Below, one piece after another: positions 32,059 through 33,626 of a DNA stretch of 33,626 bases. The first letter of the stretch is position 1; every line of letters starts with the position of its first letter. Below the pieces are notes generated by a model. That model saw only the letters and a list, made by a program, of their open reading frames with translations, was not told the origin of the DNA and did no database searches. The DNA comes from Pseudomonadota bacterium (GTDB taxonomy: Bacteria > Pseudomonadota > Gammaproteobacteria > Pseudomonadales > Moraxellaceae), in NCBI GenBank assembly GCA_021848605.1, contig JAJZUM010000008.1:1-33626 (forward strand). The letters are read 5' to 3'. The translations under genes and the position numbers were made by a program.

Positions 32059-33252
32059 ATGTTATCCCCACACGAACAGCTCGCCATTATAGAGCGTGGC
32101 ACAGAAACGATCATCCAGCGTGATGAGTTGCTGTCCAAACTGGCTGAAGGTCGCCCATTGCGTGTCAAGGCTGGATTTGATCCAACGGCGCCGGACCTGC
32201 ATTTAGGTCACACCGTGCTGATCAACAAGCTGAGGGCCTTTCAGGAGTTAGGGCACACGGTCTATTTTCTGATTGGGGATTTTACCGGCAGGATTGGTGA
32301 TCCGACTGGAAAAAACGTGACGCGCAAGCCGCTCACGGATGAGCAGGTGCAGCAGAATGCTCAAACCTACACTGAGCAGGTTTTCAAGATTCTAGATCCA
32401 GCCCGTACCAAGGTTGTATTCAATTCAAGCTGGATGAACCAGCGCAGTGCGGCCGATATGATTGCCCTGGCAGCACAGTATCCGGTGGCACGCATGTTAG
32501 AGCGTGACGATTTTGCCAAGCGCTTTGCTTCGCAGCAATCGATATCCCTGCATGAGTTTCTGTATCCTCTGCTGCAAGGCTATGATTCGGTAGAACTGCA
32601 GGCTGATGTTGAACTGGGTGGAACGGACCAAACCTTCAATCTGCTCATGGGTCGGACCTTACAGAAAAATGCGGGACAAGCACCTCAGGTCATTATCACC
32701 TTGCCCCTTCTGGAAGGTCTGGATGGTGTGCAGAAAATGTCGAAATCATTGGGAAATTACGTGGCCATCCAGGAGCCACCAGGGGCTATGTACCAAAAGC
32801 TGCTTTCCATTCCCGATGCTCTGCTCGGGCGCTATCTGGAGCTGCTCAGTTTTGAACCAATGGAAATATTGCGGTCCTGGCAACAGGAAATGGCAGCAGG
32901 GCTGAATCCGCAAGAAGTCAAAAAGCGACTGGCTCTTGAAATTGTGGCACGCTTTCATGGAGAAGATGCGGCAGCTCGTGCTCCGAAAAGCGCGGGCAAC
33001 CTGCTTGCTCCTGGGGAGATTCCAGAGGATATACGAGTTGTGGAGCTGCAGGGTGGGCCGTTGCCGATTGCTGCCGTACTGAATCAAGCCGAGTTGGTTA
33101 AAAATTCGGCTGGTGCACGCGATGTTCTGCAACGGGGCGTAGTGTATGTCGATGGTGTGGTTGTCAATGCCGATTGGCAACATCAGCCAGGTGCAACTCA
33201 TGTCATTCAGGCTGGAAAAAAGGCAATTGCACGCGTTTTGCTTAAAAAGTGA
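32059..33252 (+). CDS. tyrS: Tyrosyl-tRNA synthetase (TyrZ type)
   Basis: The enzyme charges tRNA-Tyr with tyrosine in the cytoplasm. The 397-residue protein has the class I signatures HLGH at 48-51 (after [12 protein letters not shown]) and KMSKS at 226-230, the tyrosine-site GGTDQTFN, and a C-terminal S4 RNA-binding domain (from about residue 330, [17 protein letters not shown]). Length and motifs fit the TyrRZ subgroup used by Pseudomonas and relatives as TyrZ. GAGGAG stands six bases before the ATG at 32059. A ribosomal RNA promoter region follows directly. Confidence 0.97.
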   Translation: MLSPHEQLAIIERGTETIIQRDELLSKLAEGRPLRVKAGFDPTAPDLHLGHTVLINKLRAFQELGHTVYFLIGDFTGRIGDPTGKNVTRKPLTDEQVQQNAQTYTEQVFKILDPARTKVVFNSSWMNQRSAADMIALAAQYPVARMLERDDFAKRFASQQSISLHEFLYPLLQGYDSVELQADVELGGTDQTFNLLMGRTLQKNAGQAPQVIITLPLLEGLDGVQKMSKSLGNYVAIQEPPGAMYQKLLSIPDALLGRYLELLSFEPMEILRSWQQEMAAGLNPQEVKKRLALEIVARFHGEDAAARAPKSAGNLLAPGEIPEDIRVVELQGGPLPIAAVLNQAELVKNSAGARDVLQRGVVYVDGVVVNADWQHQPGATHVIQAGKKAIARVLLKK

Positions 33253-33281
33253 GCGATTAAACAAAGAGGCTTAAAAAAGAC

Positions 33282-33309
33282 TTTACAGTCAAAATGAAAT
33301 CCCTATAAT
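33282..33309 (+). promoter_or_regulatory. rRNA operon promoter P1
   Basis: TTTACA (33282-33287) and a perfect TATAAT (33304-33309) are spaced by 16 bases, followed by the GC-rich discriminator GCGCAAC and preceded by an A-rich stretch that could serve as an UP element. Confidence 0.8.
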
Positions 33310-33406
33310 GCGCAACTCCTGAGGCAAACAAGCCAGTGGATGTCCGAAGCGAATCGTACCAAAAGCGAATCAATCGGAAAACGAAGCGGGCGGTTAGAGA
33401 AAGTAG

Positions 33407-33434
33407 TTGACAAGGTTTTTAGGTGGTGTAGAAT
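33407..33434 (+). promoter_or_regulatory. rRNA operon promoter P2
   Basis: TTGACA (33407-33412) and TAGAAT (33429-33434) are spaced by 16 bases, followed by GTGCGCCTCC. Tandem strong promoters with GC-rich discriminators are typical of rrn operons under growth-rate and stringent control. Confidence 0.85.
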
Positions 33435-33626
33435 GTGCGCCTCCTGAAGCGGCGGAGACGAAGCTGAGGGGAAGGATACTGAGAGGATCGGTGTTCTGGG
33501 TGTTTAAAAAACAGATTGTTAAGACAATTTGTGTGGGTTTTTGTTGTGGATTGATGCGAAAGTATGAAGATCAACGACGAAAACACTCGTAAATGAGTTT
33601 GAGTAATTGTTGAGTTATGTTTTGAA
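33435..33626 (+). other. rRNA operon leader; 16S rRNA expected at the right edge
   Basis: No credible protein gene lies in the 374 bases after tyrS. The leader contains GTTTAAAAAACAGATTG and ACAATTTGTGTGGG, elements that resemble the antitermination and processing region of gammaproteobacterial rrn leaders, with ATTGT-TAAG-ACAAT able to form a small stem. The final TTTTGAA could abut the start of mature 16S, which in relatives begins near GAACTGAAGAGTTTGATC; the 16S body itself is not in the window. Confidence 0.7.

Noticed and set aside
32001-32168. Longer anmK reading frame starting at 32168
   Set aside because: It would overlap the tyrS promoter and coding start; the conserved AnmK N-terminus begins at the ATG at 32000.
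33407-33592. Plus-strand frame of 61 codons after tyrS
   Set aside because: It spans rRNA promoter P2 and the leader, and has no protein-like composition.

Overview
The window is a continuous chromosomal stretch of a gammaproteobacterium. The gene content (recN, fur, rnfH, a DUF2788 protein, slyX, a PhaF/PhaI-type phasin, a UbiJ-like protein) and the order anmK-tyrS followed by an rRNA operon leader point to the Pseudomonadales, perhaps a Moraxellaceae relative. This placement is inferred from gene families and order; no database search was possible. Most genes are housekeeping or lipid related, and only one small decayed insertion element is seen.

Layout. 1-206: divergent start of grpE (partial, with a consensus heat-shock promoter) and recN. 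1.9-4.7 kb: a CHASE2 membrane sensor with a degenerate cyclase domain, a coupled secreted protein, and fur. 4.8-5.75 kb: an orphan HipB-like regulator with twin palindromic operators, then an IS200/IS605-like remnant. 5.75-8 kb: an NSS-type transporter with rnfH, divergent from DUF2788-slyX under a Fur-box promoter. 8-14.3 kb: a PAS-GGDEF protein, several small unknowns, a UbiJ-like protein, a membrane protein with a phasin, and an HD-GYP protein that has lost metal ligands. 14.3-19.6 kb: a TetR regulator divergent from a tightly coupled five-gene operon (FAD oxidoreductase, DUF1365, Cfa-like methyltransferase, DUF3833 lipoprotein, SDR). 19.6-21.6 kb: a structured intergenic element, then an extended SDR and an acyltransferase. 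21.7-24 kb: tRNA-Gly(GCC), murI and a DUF4062 protein. 24-28.8 kb: an operon of an alkylglycerone-phosphate-synthase-like flavoenzyme, a GlpD-type dehydrogenase and an FGGY kinase. 28.8-33.6 kb: hsp20, a TraF_2-family outer-membrane barrel, anmK, tyrS, and tandem rRNA promoters with leader; the 16S gene itself lies at or beyond the right edge.

How the parts fit. Two lipid modules dominate. The TetR-controlled cluster probably modifies unsaturated membrane acyl chains by methylation and oxidation. The AGPS-like/GlpD-like/FGGY operon, possibly with the nearby acyltransferase and SDR, contains the activities expected for glycerol to DHAP to an alkyl-ether or related glycerolipid, which would be unusual for this group. 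A second theme is cyclic-nucleotide signalling in which one of three proteins (PAS-GGDEF) looks catalytically intact while the CHASE2-cyclase and HD-GYP proteins look like pseudo-enzymes.
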